Shown here one piece after another: positions 37,503-47,058 of a DNA stretch of 64,000 bases (position 1 is its first letter; each line of letters begins with the position of its first letter). Location of the stretch: positions 62,001 through 126,000 of the forward strand of contig MWSW01000019.1 of the NCBI GenBank assembly GCA_002050165.1, given 5' to 3'. The notes beneath the pieces are model-generated. The model was given only the letters and a program-made list of their open reading frames with translations. It was not told where the DNA came from and did not search any database. The translations under genes and the position numbers were made by a program. Source of the stretch: Candidatus Tepidiaquacellales bacterium OLB4/UTCHB1 (GTDB lineage: Bacteria; Bacteroidota; Ignavibacteria; Tepidaquicellales; Tepidaquicellaceae).

Positions 37503-38033
37503 ATGAAAATTAAATCCAACTTAACTTTTATTTTGGCTCTTATCATTTCAATAGGAGCATTTTTTGCCTGCAGTAAATTAACAGACGCAGAAAAGGAGAT
37601 TAAAGAAAAAGTTGAAGATGTCAAAGAAAAAACTGAAACTACAACTGAAACTACTAAAACTGAAGAAAAGAGTGAAACAAATACTACCGGTGGAAAGTTA
37701 TACTTCTGTGAAGATTATGTAAACGGACGCGAGATAGGTGTCAGCGATAGATTTACCACCGGCTGGTTAACAGTAATGGTTAAAACAGATGAGCCGATAG
37801 GTGTAGGGAAAGTTGAGCTTCGCCTCTCTAAAATTAAAGATGAATTCGGTGAATCAATAAGCGAAAAAATTATCAGGGACATTGATTTCAATATTCAGCC
37901 GGATTGGGATTACACTTACTTTCAGGATAAGAAGAACCTGAAATTTGACACACCCGGAACATACAAAGTTACATTAATGAAAACCGATGGAACACCCATT
38001 GTAAGTGGAGAAGTTGAAGTAGTATCAAGATAA
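37503..38033 (+). CDS. Predicted lipoprotein of an unrecognised family (paralogue 1)
   Basis: A 176-residue protein with a hydrophobic start and a likely lipobox cysteine (GAFFACS, about Cys23), so probably an outer-membrane lipoprotein. A Lys/Glu/Thr-rich linker (about 28-62) follows. The folded part (about 63-176) shares LYFCE, GxxIGVSDRFTTGWLTVMVKTD and FDTPGTYKVTL with the next gene. It ends in a strand-rich, immunoglobulin-like pattern. No known family was recognised. It lies 52 bp before its paralogue, probably co-transcribed. Confidence 0.78.
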   Translation: MKIKSNLTFILALIISIGAFFACSKLTDAEKEIKEKVEDVKEKTETTTETTKTEEKSETNTTGGKLYFCEDYVNGREIGVSDRFTTGWLTVMVKTDEPIGVGKVELRLSKIKDEFGESISEKIIRDIDFNIQPDWDYTYFQDKKNLKFDTPGTYKVTLMKTDGTPIVSGEVEVVSR

Positions 38034-38084
38034 AAACTAAACCTTAAATAAATAAAAAAAGGTCATTTTGGCCAGGAGAAAAAA

Positions 38085-38501
38085 ATGAAAAAAATCACAT
38101 TATTTGCAGTACTCGCTTTAGCGTTCGGAATTTTTGGTTTTAACAACGATGCTAACGCACAAACCAGCCCCGTTCTTTACTTCTGTGAATCTTACGGTTC
38201 GTATGGCGAAATTGGAATTAGCGACAGGTTCACAACGGGGTATTTAACTGTTATGGTTAAAGCAGATGACCCGCTTGGATTGTCCGATGTATCAATTCAA
38301 TTCGATAAGTACAATCCGTCAACAAAGTCATTTGCATACTACAAAAAATTCCCATACAACGTTACCCCTGATATGAATTACATCTATTTCTCGGGTGATG
38401 ATTTGAGTTTTGATACACCTGGAATTTACAGGGTATTTCTTTTAGATGATAGTGGTAATACAGTTACGAGTGGCTTGATTGAAATTATTTCTAAATACTA
38501 A
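38085..38501 (+). CDS. Secreted protein of the same unrecognised family (paralogue 2)
   Basis: A 138-residue protein with a Sec signal peptide (about 1-25, ending NANAQ) but no lipobox cysteine, so likely free in the periplasm or outside. The mature part repeats the pattern of the previous gene: LYFCESYGSYGEIGISDRF, TTGYLTVMVKADDPLG and FDTPGIYRVFLLDDSG. A clear Shine-Dalgarno (AGGAGA) precedes the ATG, unusual in this window and suggesting high expression. A strong terminator follows. Confidence 0.8.
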   Translation: MKKITLFAVLALAFGIFGFNNDANAQTSPVLYFCESYGSYGEIGISDRFTTGYLTVMVKADDPLGLSDVSIQFDKYNPSTKSFAYYKKFPYNVTPDMNYIYFSGDDLSFDTPGIYRVFLLDDSGNTVTSGLIEIISKY

Positions 38502-38581
38502 AACAAAAATTTCAAAAATTTATTTTTTGATTCGATAAAATTGGTGATTGACTAAGGTTACAAGGTTTGAAGTTGAATATT

Positions 38582-38612
38582 AACCCGGTATTATCCGATA
38601 CCGGGTTTTTTG
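38582..38612 (+). terminator. Intrinsic terminator after the paralogue pair
   Basis: AACCCGGTAT (38582-38591) pairs perfectly with ATACCGGGTT (38598-38607) around a 6-base loop, followed by more T. The flippase ATG is only 22 bases after it, so that gene needs either read-through or a promoter overlapping the hairpin. Confidence 0.85.
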
Positions 38613-38634
38613 TTTAATCCTTCCACATGGGAAT

Positions 38635-40080
38635 ATGTTGGAAAAGATAAAAAGTTTATCTCAGGATACGGTAATTTATGGTATCAGCACAATGGTCAGC
38701 AGGTTCTTTACGTTCCTGCTTGTACCGTTTTATACAAACGTATTCCCGCCGTCCGATTATGGTATTATCACAAACGTGTTTGCGTATATCGCAATGTTAA
38801 ACGTGTTTTTTTCGATTGGACTTGAATCCGGATATTTTAAATTTGCATCCACTCTTGAGCTAGGTGACCGAAAGGAAAATTTCTCTCAACCATTCATAAT
38901 TATATTTACTAATTCATTTGTTCTTTCTGTTTTAATATTTTTCTTTGCTCCAAATTTAACCGGTATTTTTCTCCTGAGCAGTTCACAATCTCTCCTTGTA
39001 AAGCTTGCAGCAGCGATTCTATTTTTCGATGCAATTTGTCTCGTCCCGTTCGCGTATTTAAGGCTTCAACGCAAAGCAAAGAAATTCGCTTTGTTAAAGG
39101 TGATTAACATTTGTATAATGTTTATTCTCAACCTAATCCTAATATTGGTATTAAAACTTGGAATTGAGGCTGTGTTTATAGGAAATCTTATTGCCTCCGC
39201 AGTTACTTTCATTCTCCTCATCCCTGACGTCTTGACTAATCTCAGGTTAAGTTTAAACAAGCACCTTATAAGGGAATTAATATTTTTCTCACTCCCGTAC
39301 ATCCCCGCAGGAATTGCATCAAATATTATACAGGTCATAAACCGCCCGTTACTGTTAAAGTATTCAGGTGAAGAAACGCTGGGGATATTTCAGGCAAATT
39401 ACAAGCTGGGAATTTTTGTAATGCTTTTCGTTTCTATTTTTGAGTTTGCGTGGCGACCGTTTTTTCTGAATCACGCGAAAGACCCCGACGCAAAAAATCT
39501 TTTTTCAAAAGTGCTTACTTTATTTGTCATTGCCGCCTCAACATTGTTTCTTGTAATTTCTCTTTATATACCGGATGTCGTTAAAATGGAACTGCCATTT
39601 AAGGGTAATCTTATTGGAGAAAAATATTGGGTAGGTTTGAATATTGTTCCGGTTGTACTTTTCTCATATATATTGTACGGAATTTACATAAACCTCATGG
39701 CGGGTATTTACATTGAGAAGAAAACAAAATATCTCCCGCTGATTACCGGGATCGCCGCAGTTACATGCATTGCCTCAAATGCAATTTTGATACCGTTGTT
39801 CGGTATGATCGGTTCTGCTTTTGCGACATTTCTGTCTTACCTTATGATGATGATTTTTATCTATTACTTTTCACAAAAATATTACCATGTCAATTATGAA
39901 AAGTCAAAGATTGTGTCAATACTTTTGTTGGCGGTGGTCTTTTATCTACCAACGTATATTTTAGAATTTAACGGTGCACTAAATCTGATTTTCAAAACAA
40001 TTCTCCTGATGATATTTATCGGGGTATTAAATTTCACGGGATTATTTAAACTCAGTTCACTAAAAAATCTCCGGGTGTGA
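38635..40080 (+). CDS. Polysaccharide-type flippase (MOP superfamily)
   Basis: A 481-residue inner-membrane protein with about 12-14 helices, like Wzx-type transporters that flip lipid-linked sugars. The start LSQDTVIYGISTMVSRFFTFLLVPFYTNVF and the FPPSDYGIITNVFAYIAML segment are typical, as is ISLPYIPAGI-like text in the middle (FFSLPYIPAGIASN). No polymerase or ligase gene is beside it. Substrate is unknown. An alternative assignment to another MATE-like group is possible. Confidence 0.87.
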   Translation: MLEKIKSLSQDTVIYGISTMVSRFFTFLLVPFYTNVFPPSDYGIITNVFAYIAMLNVFFSIGLESGYFKFASTLELGDRKENFSQPFIIIFTNSFVLSVLIFFFAPNLTGIFLLSSSQSLLVKLAAAILFFDAICLVPFAYLRLQRKAKKFALLKVINICIMFILNLILILVLKLGIEAVFIGNLIASAVTFILLIPDVLTNLRLSLNKHLIRELIFFSLPYIPAGIASNIIQVINRPLLLKYSGEETLGIFQANYKLGIFVMLFVSIFEFAWRPFFLNHAKDPDAKNLFSKVLTLFVIAASTLFLVISLYIPDVVKMELPFKGNLIGEKYWVGLNIVPVVLFSYILYGIYINLMAGIYIEKKTKYLPLITGIAAVTCIASNAILIPLFGMIGSAFATFLSYLMMMIFIYYFSQKYYHVNYEKSKIVSILLLAVVFYLPTYILEFNGALNLIFKTILLMIFIGVLNFTGLFKLSSLKNLRV

Positions 40081-40112
40081 ATTAATTCGATTGATTATCT
40101 TAAATAATTAAG

Positions 40113-40128
40113 CCATATTGAAATATGG
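40113..40128. promoter_or_regulatory. Palindrome across the lexA start, candidate operator
   Basis: CCATATT (40113-40119) and AATATGG (40122-40128) form a 7-bp inverted repeat with a 2-base spacer. It spans the lexA ATG. Size and place would fit an autoregulatory LexA operator, but the motif is not the E. coli or Bacillus SOS box. Confidence 0.35.
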
Positions 40129-40733
40129 TAAAACTTACAAAAAAGCAATCAGAAATTCTCGATTTCATTGCGGAATATTCAGGTGAAAATCCATATCCAC
40201 CGACTTTCAAAGAGATAGCGGAAAAGTTTAAGATAACGATAGGTACAGTTCAGGATCACATTGTAGCTTTGCAAAAGAAAGGTTACCTCGAACGCATTCC
40301 GGATATTGCACGTGGATTTAAGATTATTAGAAACGAAACTCAAAAAGCAAATGTAAACCTAATTCCGTTGTATGGGAATGTTGCAGCAGGTGAACCGATA
40401 TTTGCAAACGATAATGTGCAGGGATATGTAACTCTCGAGCGAAATAAGAAAGGACATCACATTCATTTCGCGTTAAAGGTGAAAGGAGATAGTATGATTG
40501 ATGCGGGAATTTACGATGGAGATATTGTAATTGTCAGGAAACAGGATTCTGCTGATGATGGTGATATAGTTATAGCGCTTCTCGATGATGAGGCAACAGT
40601 TAAAACACTACGAAACAGCAAAATTAAAGCATACCTTGAAGCGTCTAATTCACGTTATAAATCAATCGTTGATAAACCGTTCACGGTTATTGGTAAAGTT
40701 ATTGAATTGCGAAGACAAATCAACGGTAACTAG
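40125..40733 (+). CDS. lexA: LexA repressor
   Basis: LexA represses SOS genes and cleaves itself with RecA. The N-terminal winged helix (about 1-70) holds PPTFKEIAEKFKITIGTVQDHI. The cleavage site Ala88-Gly89 (GNVAAGEP), the nucleophile Ser123 (KGDSMIDAGI) and the base Lys160 (DEATVKTL) are all present, so autocleavage should work. Length 202 is normal. The stop overlaps the convergent purB stop by four bases. Confidence 0.96.
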   Translation: MVKLTKKQSEILDFIAEYSGENPYPPTFKEIAEKFKITIGTVQDHIVALQKKGYLERIPDIARGFKIIRNETQKANVNLIPLYGNVAAGEPIFANDNVQGYVTLERNKKGHHIHFALKVKGDSMIDAGIYDGDIVIVRKQDSADDGDIVIALLDDEATVKTLRNSKIKAYLEASNSRYKSIVDKPFTVIGKVIELRRQINGN

Positions 40734-42022
40734 AGGTTCAACCTTTTAAAAATGTAATCAATGTTTCGTTTCGACTTTGAGTAATCAAAGATCTCTTTAA
40801 AATCACTTTCACTCAAATATTTTTTAACCTCAGTGTCTTCCGATAGGAGCTTCTCGAAATTGATATTTCCTTTCCAACACTTCATTGCAACATCCTGAAC
40901 AATTTTATAAGCTTGTTCTCTGCTCATCTTTTTTTCGGTAAGCTTTAACAAAACATTTTGCGAAAATACGAGACCGTTAGTCAACTCAAGGTTACGCTTC
41001 AAATTGTTTTTATTAACGACTATGTTCGAGATTACATCTTTAAAGAGGGTTAAGATATAATCGAGCAATATCGTAGAATCAGGGAAAATGATTCTTTCGG
41101 TAGAGGAGTGAGAAATATCACGTTCATGCCAGAGCGGAATATTTTCCAATGCCGCAATAGTATTACCGCGAAACACTCTGGCGAGTCCGCTCAATCTTTC
41201 ACATGCAATAGGGTTTTTTTTATGTGGCATAGCAGAGGAACCTTTCTGACCTTTGGAAAATGGTTCTTCCAGTTCGAGCGTCTCAGTCTTTTGCAAATGT
41301 CGAATTTCAGTTGCATATTTTTCGATGCAGGTTGCAATGATCGCGAGCGTTGCCATATATTCAGCGTGTCTGTCCCGTTGCAGTATTTGTGTTGATATTC
41401 TGGTGTTTTTCAATCCAAGTTTCCTGCAAACATATTGTTCAACTTTTGGTGATATATGTTCATAAGTGCCGACAGCACCAGAAATTTGTCCGACAGAGAT
41501 AACATCAATTGCGCGTTTCAAGCGAACAATGTTTCTTTGATTTTCATCGTACCACAGCGCAAATTTCAATCCAAGAGTAATTGGTTCTGCATGAACTCCG
41601 TGAGTTCTCCCGACCATTGGCAGGTACTTGTATTTTCGCGCTTTTGAGGCGAGGATTTTCTCAAGTTGTTTAAGGTTTTTCAATAATAAATATCCTGCCT
41701 GTTTCAGTTGTACGGAAAATGCAGTATCAATTATATCCGAACTCGTCATTCCCTTGTGTATAAAACGTGAATCTATACCTATGCTCTGGTTAACATTTGT
41801 AAGAAATGCTATTACGTCGTGTTTAACTTTATCCTCAATTTTTAGTATTTCTTTTGTATCGAAGCGTGCTTTCTTTTTTATGTTTCTGATGGCGCTCAGT
41901 GGAATCAACCCAAGTTTGTGTTGTGCTTCGCAAGCAAGTATTTCTATTTCAAGCCAGATGCTGAATTTGTTGTGGTCAGACCAAATGTCCGCCATCTGCT
42001 TTCTTGAGTAACGTTCGATCAT
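40730..42022 (-). CDS. purB: Adenylosuccinate lyase
   Basis: PurB removes fumarate from SAICAR and adenylosuccinate in purine synthesis. The 430 residues show the fumarase-family signature GSSAMPHKKNPIACE, the start YSRKQMADIWSD, GRTHGVHAEPITLG with the catalytic His, and the TSSDIIDTAF motif. It is downstream of, and overlaps by 47 bp, a SpoIIE-type phosphatase gene on the same strand. No other pur gene is in the window. Confidence 0.95.
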   Translation of the reverse strand: MIERYSRKQMADIWSDHNKFSIWLEIEILACEAQHKLGLIPLSAIRNIKKKARFDTKEILKIEDKVKHDVIAFLTNVNQSIGIDSRFIHKGMTSSDIIDTAFSVQLKQAGYLLLKNLKQLEKILASKARKYKYLPMVGRTHGVHAEPITLGLKFALWYDENQRNIVRLKRAIDVISVGQISGAVGTYEHISPKVEQYVCRKLGLKNTRISTQILQRDRHAEYMATLAIIATCIEKYATEIRHLQKTETLELEEPFSKGQKGSSAMPHKKNPIACERLSGLARVFRGNTIAALENIPLWHERDISHSSTERIIFPDSTILLDYILTLFKDVISNIVVNKNNLKRNLELTNGLVFSQNVLLKLTEKKMSREQAYKIVQDVAMKCWKGNINFEKLLSEDTEVKKYLSESDFKEIFDYSKSKRNIDYIFKRLNL

Positions 42023-44501
42023 GTTCGTTTATTTTTAAAATTACTATTGTAATATCGTCGTGTTGCTCCGCCCCTGTGGTGAAACTATTTACAGAATCAA
42101 TCAGGTTAGTTTTAATGTCTTCAGTAGATAATTGCCTGTTGGATTTGATAACGTTCAGGACGTTTCCTTCGGAGAATTCTTCACGATCAGTGTTCATAGC
42201 TTCACTTAGCCCATCGGAATAAAATACGAACAGGTCATCGGATTTTAGTTTGAACTCAACTTCCTCAAGGTTGCGTTCAAAGATTTGTTCAGTGGCAAGG
42301 TTTAAACCAAGTCCCTTACTTTTTACAAAAGACAATGAACCGTTTTGTCCATAAATCACCGGATTATGCCCTGCACGGGCAACTTTTATCGTCATTGATT
42401 CGAGATCAACAACCGCGATTACGCATGTAACAAATGAATGCTTGTCAATCTGATCTCTGATGTTCTTGTTAACTTCGATTAAAATATCTTTCGGCGATTT
42501 GAACAGGTTTGATGCAAGTTGAATCATAGATTGAACTTTAGCCATATATAGTGCGGCAGGAATTCCTTTCCCGGAAACATCAGCAACTATTACGGCGAAT
42601 TTATTTCTGTCAATTTTTATAAAATCGTAAAAGTCTCCGCCAACTTGTTTCGCAGGTTTTGAATAATGGCTTACCGAAATATTGTTGAAATCCAGGTCCC
42701 ATTCCGGTAGCAGACTGTTTTGAATATTCCGGGCAATTGAAATTTCCTCTTCAAACTTCATCCTGCGTAGTTCCTCCTGCTTCAGACGGTTGTTTTCAAA
42801 TACCATTGCAACCTGGGAAGTGAGAGTTTTCAGCAAATCAATATCTTCGTCGCTGTATGCTTTACCCGACGGCTTTTTACCAAATTTCATTATACCGATT
42901 ACCTGATCGTAAATGCACATAGGGATTAAAAGTACAATTTCATTTTCTATGAACTCATCTTTCAATCTCTTGTGAATCTTGCCATCATTAAGGAAAGTGT
43001 TTGTGATTAAAATCGGTTCCACATTATCTTTAAACAATGACAGTATTGCCTCGTTGTATTCAAACGGATTTTCAGTTTGATGTGTATAAAATTTTTCCTG
43101 ATTGGCGTCAACCAGATTATTGTACTCACCTTTGGTAAGCCAGATGTAAACTGCCTTAATCCCAATTGTTTCCGATACTGATACCGCAAGTTTTCTGAGC
43201 ATTTCATTAACATTTTTAAAGTAGGGTAACTGCTCGGAGAACTTAAGCAGCGACTTTCTGTAATTATATCTATCTTTATAAAATTGCTTATCAACGAACG
43301 AACTGATTTTTTTCTTAAAATAATCGTAGGAAAAAGTAATAATGATTATCGAAATGATTGTCGGTAGTTGAGTTGCCTTTTTAAAATACTGATTGAATAT
43401 CGTATTGAGCGCTAATGCTATGACAAGGTAAATGCATATTATAAAAATTGTAATTATTGCGAAGGCAACGCTACGTTTTATGGTGGTTTCGGTATCAAGT
43501 ATTTTATACTTTATTATTGCAAAGCCAAAAGATATTGGGATTGCAAATGATAAAACTGTCGGAAGTATCAATAACGGGTTTAGCAGAAAGGACGGGCGCT
43601 GAGCGAGATTAGTAACAATCCCCAAATAGAGTAATCCGATTAAACCGGTTATAATGCCCAGTATGATTATCTTTAACGGTTTTCGCTTTTCGGGTTCTTT
43701 AATTTTTTTAAAAGTGCTGATAAACAAAGACAAGCCGAAAAATAAATATACAATACAGAAAACTATCCAATAATTATTGAGTACAATCATGCCTATCAAT
43801 GCGATAAGGTATAGTGACGCAATGAATGATTTTCTAAACCTGATATTTACTCGTTCGGGGAAAACCATGAAGAAATGGACGAATGCAGGGTAGAACAATA
43901 TTGCAAACAACAACAACATAAGTCCTAACCAGCGGAACTCGTTAAATAAACCGAAATAAAATCCATCAACAAACAATGTGATTCCGAAAGGAGCAAAGGT
44001 TGACATTAAATAGAATTGCAATGATGACTGCCCTTTCGGGCTGGTATAAATCACAAATAATCCGATTACGAAAAAATTAATACCAATTAAGGATAATATG
44101 ATGAACTGAATGTTAACGTATTTATATACCGCAACATCGAAGTATAAAATTTCATTGCCACGTTGAACTTTATATTTTACAATCTCGTTGCCGTGCTTAT
44201 TCAATGTCATCTGCGCCTGTATGGGGGTGGAAAACTCCACATCATTTATTGAAAGTAAAATGTCTCCGTCTTTTAATCCTGCAGTATCAGCAACTCCGCC
44301 TTCTACAATTTTTGTAATTATTACTCTACCTGCAGAATCGTTTTGAGATGATGATTGAACCCAAAGGCAATCATCCATCGTTGTCTGTCTTAGAATAACA
44401 ATGTTAACAAACACAAAGGCAAATAACGCGAGAGAAATTATCTGGAAAGTTACGTAGATTGTTCGTAAGGTTTTAACGCTAAACTTTGAAGTTAAACTCA
44501 T
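41976..44501 (-). CDS. Membrane PDZ-GAF-SpoIIE protein phosphatase (paralogue A)
   Basis: An 841-residue signalling protein. Order: a membrane helix, an external PDZ-like domain (about 45-125, GGVADTAGLKDGDILLSIN), a block of about eight membrane helices (about 130-400), a GAF domain (about 430-580) and a C-terminal PP2C/RsbU-type phosphatase (about 600-830). Metal-binding text is intact: VGGDFYDF, ADVSGKGIPAALYMA, FYSDGLSEAM and HDDITIVIL. It probably dephosphorylates an anti-sigma antagonist in a partner-switching pathway; no rsbV or rsbW homologue is near. It lies one base from its paralogue. Confidence 0.9.
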   Translation of the reverse strand: MSLTSKFSVKTLRTIYVTFQIISLALFAFVFVNIVILRQTTMDDCLWVQSSSQNDSAGRVIITKIVEGGVADTAGLKDGDILLSINDVEFSTPIQAQMTLNKHGNEIVKYKVQRGNEILYFDVAVYKYVNIQFIILSLIGINFFVIGLFVIYTSPKGQSSLQFYLMSTFAPFGITLFVDGFYFGLFNEFRWLGLMLLLFAILFYPAFVHFFMVFPERVNIRFRKSFIASLYLIALIGMIVLNNYWIVFCIVYLFFGLSLFISTFKKIKEPEKRKPLKIIILGIITGLIGLLYLGIVTNLAQRPSFLLNPLLILPTVLSFAIPISFGFAIIKYKILDTETTIKRSVAFAIITIFIICIYLVIALALNTIFNQYFKKATQLPTIISIIIITFSYDYFKKKISSFVDKQFYKDRYNYRKSLLKFSEQLPYFKNVNEMLRKLAVSVSETIGIKAVYIWLTKGEYNNLVDANQEKFYTHQTENPFEYNEAILSLFKDNVEPILITNTFLNDGKIHKRLKDEFIENEIVLLIPMCIYDQVIGIMKFGKKPSGKAYSDEDIDLLKTLTSQVAMVFENNRLKQEELRRMKFEEEISIARNIQNSLLPEWDLDFNNISVSHYSKPAKQVGGDFYDFIKIDRNKFAVIVADVSGKGIPAALYMAKVQSMIQLASNLFKSPKDILIEVNKNIRDQIDKHSFVTCVIAVVDLESMTIKVARAGHNPVIYGQNGSLSFVKSKGLGLNLATEQIFERNLEEVEFKLKSDDLFVFYSDGLSEAMNTDREEFSEGNVLNVIKSNRQLSTEDIKTNLIDSVNSFTTGAEQHDDITIVILKINEHDRTLLKKADGGHLV

Positions 44502-44502
44502 C

Positions 44503-47025
44503 TTACTTAATTTTTATTGTTACTAAGGTAATGTCATCCTTTTGTTCAATTTCGCCTCTGAAACTTTTGACTTCTGAAATCAAAGCGTTATTAATCGTTT
44601 TTGGATTATCCCCTGCATTCCTTTGAAGTATGGATTTAATATCACTCAATTCGAAAAATTTATTGTCTTTATTACATTGCGCCACAAGTCCATTAGTATA
44701 AAAGAAAAAGATATCACACTGTTTGAAAGCCAAATCGTGAGAAACAATTGATTTGTTAAATTTATCAGGGGGGACCATGTTAATCCCGATACTATCATCG
44801 CTGAGTTGTAATAGTTTTTCGTTCCTGATATAGATGAGTTGCGGATGCCCTGCACGGCAAATTTTCAGAGATTTATTTTTTAAATCGAATATTCCAAGCA
44901 GGGCAGTGAGATAGAAATTCCCCGGGGTTTTCTTGTATAACAAACGATTTATCTCACAAAGAATATCTTTTGGATCAGTAAATATCCTCGATGCAAAATG
45001 AACCATAGCCTGTATTCTGGAAATATACAAAGCTGCGGGAATACCTTTGCCCGAAACGTCTGCTACAAGAACTAAAACCCGATCGTTATCAAGTTTCTTA
45101 ATATCATAAAAATCACCTGCTATACGTTCGGCGGGTAAATTAACTGCATCAATATTCAGACCTCTGAGATATTCGAGATTTTTAGGCAGGAGTTCATGTT
45201 GTATTCTGGCGGCAATTTGAATTTCACCCTCGATCTTTTGCTTATTCAACTCTTCAGTCTGCATTCTTACATTTTCAAATGCTATCGAACATTGAGATGC
45301 AATTGTTTTTAACAGATCGATATCCTCGTCTGAATATACTTTCCCTGAAGATTTAGAACCGAAATTCAAACTCCCGAATAATTTTCCTTTCAAAGTTATA
45401 GGAACGGAGATTACTATCCCCTCTTTTTTAAAAAACTGTCTGGTCTCTTCTTTCAGCCCGAGCTCAGATAGGTTTATATCGTAAAGCAGTACCGGTTCTT
45501 CATTACTATAACTAATTGATCTGAATATTTCATCAACTTCGTTTCGTTCAACTTCGTCCACGAATTGAGTTTTTCCATTGGTGTGATTCTCTTTTATGAG
45601 CATATCGATATTTTCAGAGTTGAGCCACAAATACAAATTTGAAATTCCCATCGCTTCGCTTAAAGATTTACCAAGCTTGGAAATTATCTGGTCCATATTG
45701 CTCATGTAGGGGAGTTGTCTTGTAAACTCGAGAAGTGACTTCCTGTAATTATAACTTTCCTTGTAAAGGTGGTTATTTACAAGCCCCTTTATCCTGTTAT
45801 TTACCGAATCGAAAGTAACTGCAATAATTACGATTACCGTGAAGGTAATGAGAAGTCGGTCATTCCCGAAGTAATTTAAAAAGAAATTGTTAAGCAAGTA
45901 AACCAGTAAAAGGTACATTCCGACGACGCTGACAGTTACTAAGCCGAACACAAGGCTCCTTTTCACGATAAACTCCGAATCCATTATTTTAAACCTGAAA
46001 ATGGAATATCCGAATGATAAGGGAATGGCTACCATAAGTATCGCAGGGATGTAATACAGCGGGTTAATCAGAAAGAACGGAACAGAAAGCAAAAGTCCGA
46101 TTACATTGAGATAAACAAACCCAAATCCACCGATAATGAAACCTATCAAAATAATCTGTAACGGTCTTCGCTTAAGCGGGTCAGTAATTTTGAAATATGA
46201 AATCAGAAAAATAACAAACCCCACTATGAGGCTGAGTATAGCGTAATATACGAGTATGATACTAAAAATAGCTTCATGCGGATAGAGGAATGCCAGCAAT
46301 GCAATTAAAAAGAAGAATAAATAAATTGCAGGGATAAGATATTTCCGGTACCTGGTCCTATAATAAATCGGAAATGATAGAAAAAAATGAATGTACAACG
46401 GGAAAAAAATAAACTGCGCGACTGTGGAATGGTAGATGAAGAATTTACTAAGTTCAAAAATTGCGTTAACGTTACCAATTAAAATAAAAGTCAGACAAGC
46501 AGTACAACCCATTATAAAAAACAGTTGGTTGAGATATTCGCGCGGTTTGGAATACATTACTATTGTACTTACCAACAGAAATATGAATCCCATCAGGGAA
46601 AATCCAATTGACGGGATATTAAAGTATTTTTTGACTTTAACAGGAATTGTTAAGGTTTCATCTCCACGTTGGATTTTATATTGAAGTACATCATTATCCT
46701 TATATTGATTAAGAACATTTTGTGCTTGTTTGAAATCATTAACTTGTACGCCGTTTATCTCAAGAATAATATCACCTACATTAAGTAAAACAGCATCTGC
46801 GTTATCGATATTGTAAACCTTTGAGACTAATACACCTTTTTTAATTTCCCCTTCTTTAGGCTCCATATCCCATAGTGTAGAGTCATGGATATAGGCGTTC
46901 ATTACTATCGTTTGAAAAAAAATTAAAAATGCGACCACAAAAATGTATGTTGAAATCAGCAGGGCAACAAACCGCAGAGTAGGTTCAGAAAATTTTTGTA
47001 TTTTTTTTAGAATGTTCATTCCCAC
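44503..47025 (-). CDS. Membrane PDZ-GAF-SpoIIE protein phosphatase (paralogue B, altered site)
   Basis: An 840-residue protein with the same layout as the downstream gene: a helix, external PDZ-like domain, membrane block, GAF and SpoIIE-type phosphatase. The pair clearly arose by tandem duplication. The phosphatase keeps IAGDFYDI, ADVSGKGIPAALYIS, AGHPQLIYI and KDDITLVTI, but the FYTDG motif reads FYTNG. The Asp that normally helps bind metal is thus Asn, and the following Glu position is Gln. Activity may be weaker or lost. The ligand sensed outside is unknown. Confidence 0.9.
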   Translation of the reverse strand: MGMNILKKIQKFSEPTLRFVALLISTYIFVVAFLIFFQTIVMNAYIHDSTLWDMEPKEGEIKKGVLVSKVYNIDNADAVLLNVGDIILEINGVQVNDFKQAQNVLNQYKDNDVLQYKIQRGDETLTIPVKVKKYFNIPSIGFSLMGFIFLLVSTIVMYSKPREYLNQLFFIMGCTACLTFILIGNVNAIFELSKFFIYHSTVAQFIFFPLYIHFFLSFPIYYRTRYRKYLIPAIYLFFFLIALLAFLYPHEAIFSIILVYYAILSLIVGFVIFLISYFKITDPLKRRPLQIILIGFIIGGFGFVYLNVIGLLLSVPFFLINPLYYIPAILMVAIPLSFGYSIFRFKIMDSEFIVKRSLVFGLVTVSVVGMYLLLVYLLNNFFLNYFGNDRLLITFTVIVIIAVTFDSVNNRIKGLVNNHLYKESYNYRKSLLEFTRQLPYMSNMDQIISKLGKSLSEAMGISNLYLWLNSENIDMLIKENHTNGKTQFVDEVERNEVDEIFRSISYSNEEPVLLYDINLSELGLKEETRQFFKKEGIVISVPITLKGKLFGSLNFGSKSSGKVYSDEDIDLLKTIASQCSIAFENVRMQTEELNKQKIEGEIQIAARIQHELLPKNLEYLRGLNIDAVNLPAERIAGDFYDIKKLDNDRVLVLVADVSGKGIPAALYISRIQAMVHFASRIFTDPKDILCEINRLLYKKTPGNFYLTALLGIFDLKNKSLKICRAGHPQLIYIRNEKLLQLSDDSIGINMVPPDKFNKSIVSHDLAFKQCDIFFFYTNGLVAQCNKDNKFFELSDIKSILQRNAGDNPKTINNALISEVKSFRGEIEQKDDITLVTIKIK

Positions 47026-47058
47026 AAAAGTAGTTACGAAAATTAATTTATTTTGTTG

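Noticed and set aside
38610-38825. 71-codon plus-strand frame at the start of the flippase gene
   Set aside because: It is an out-of-frame shadow of the flippase coding region, which has clear membrane-protein features.
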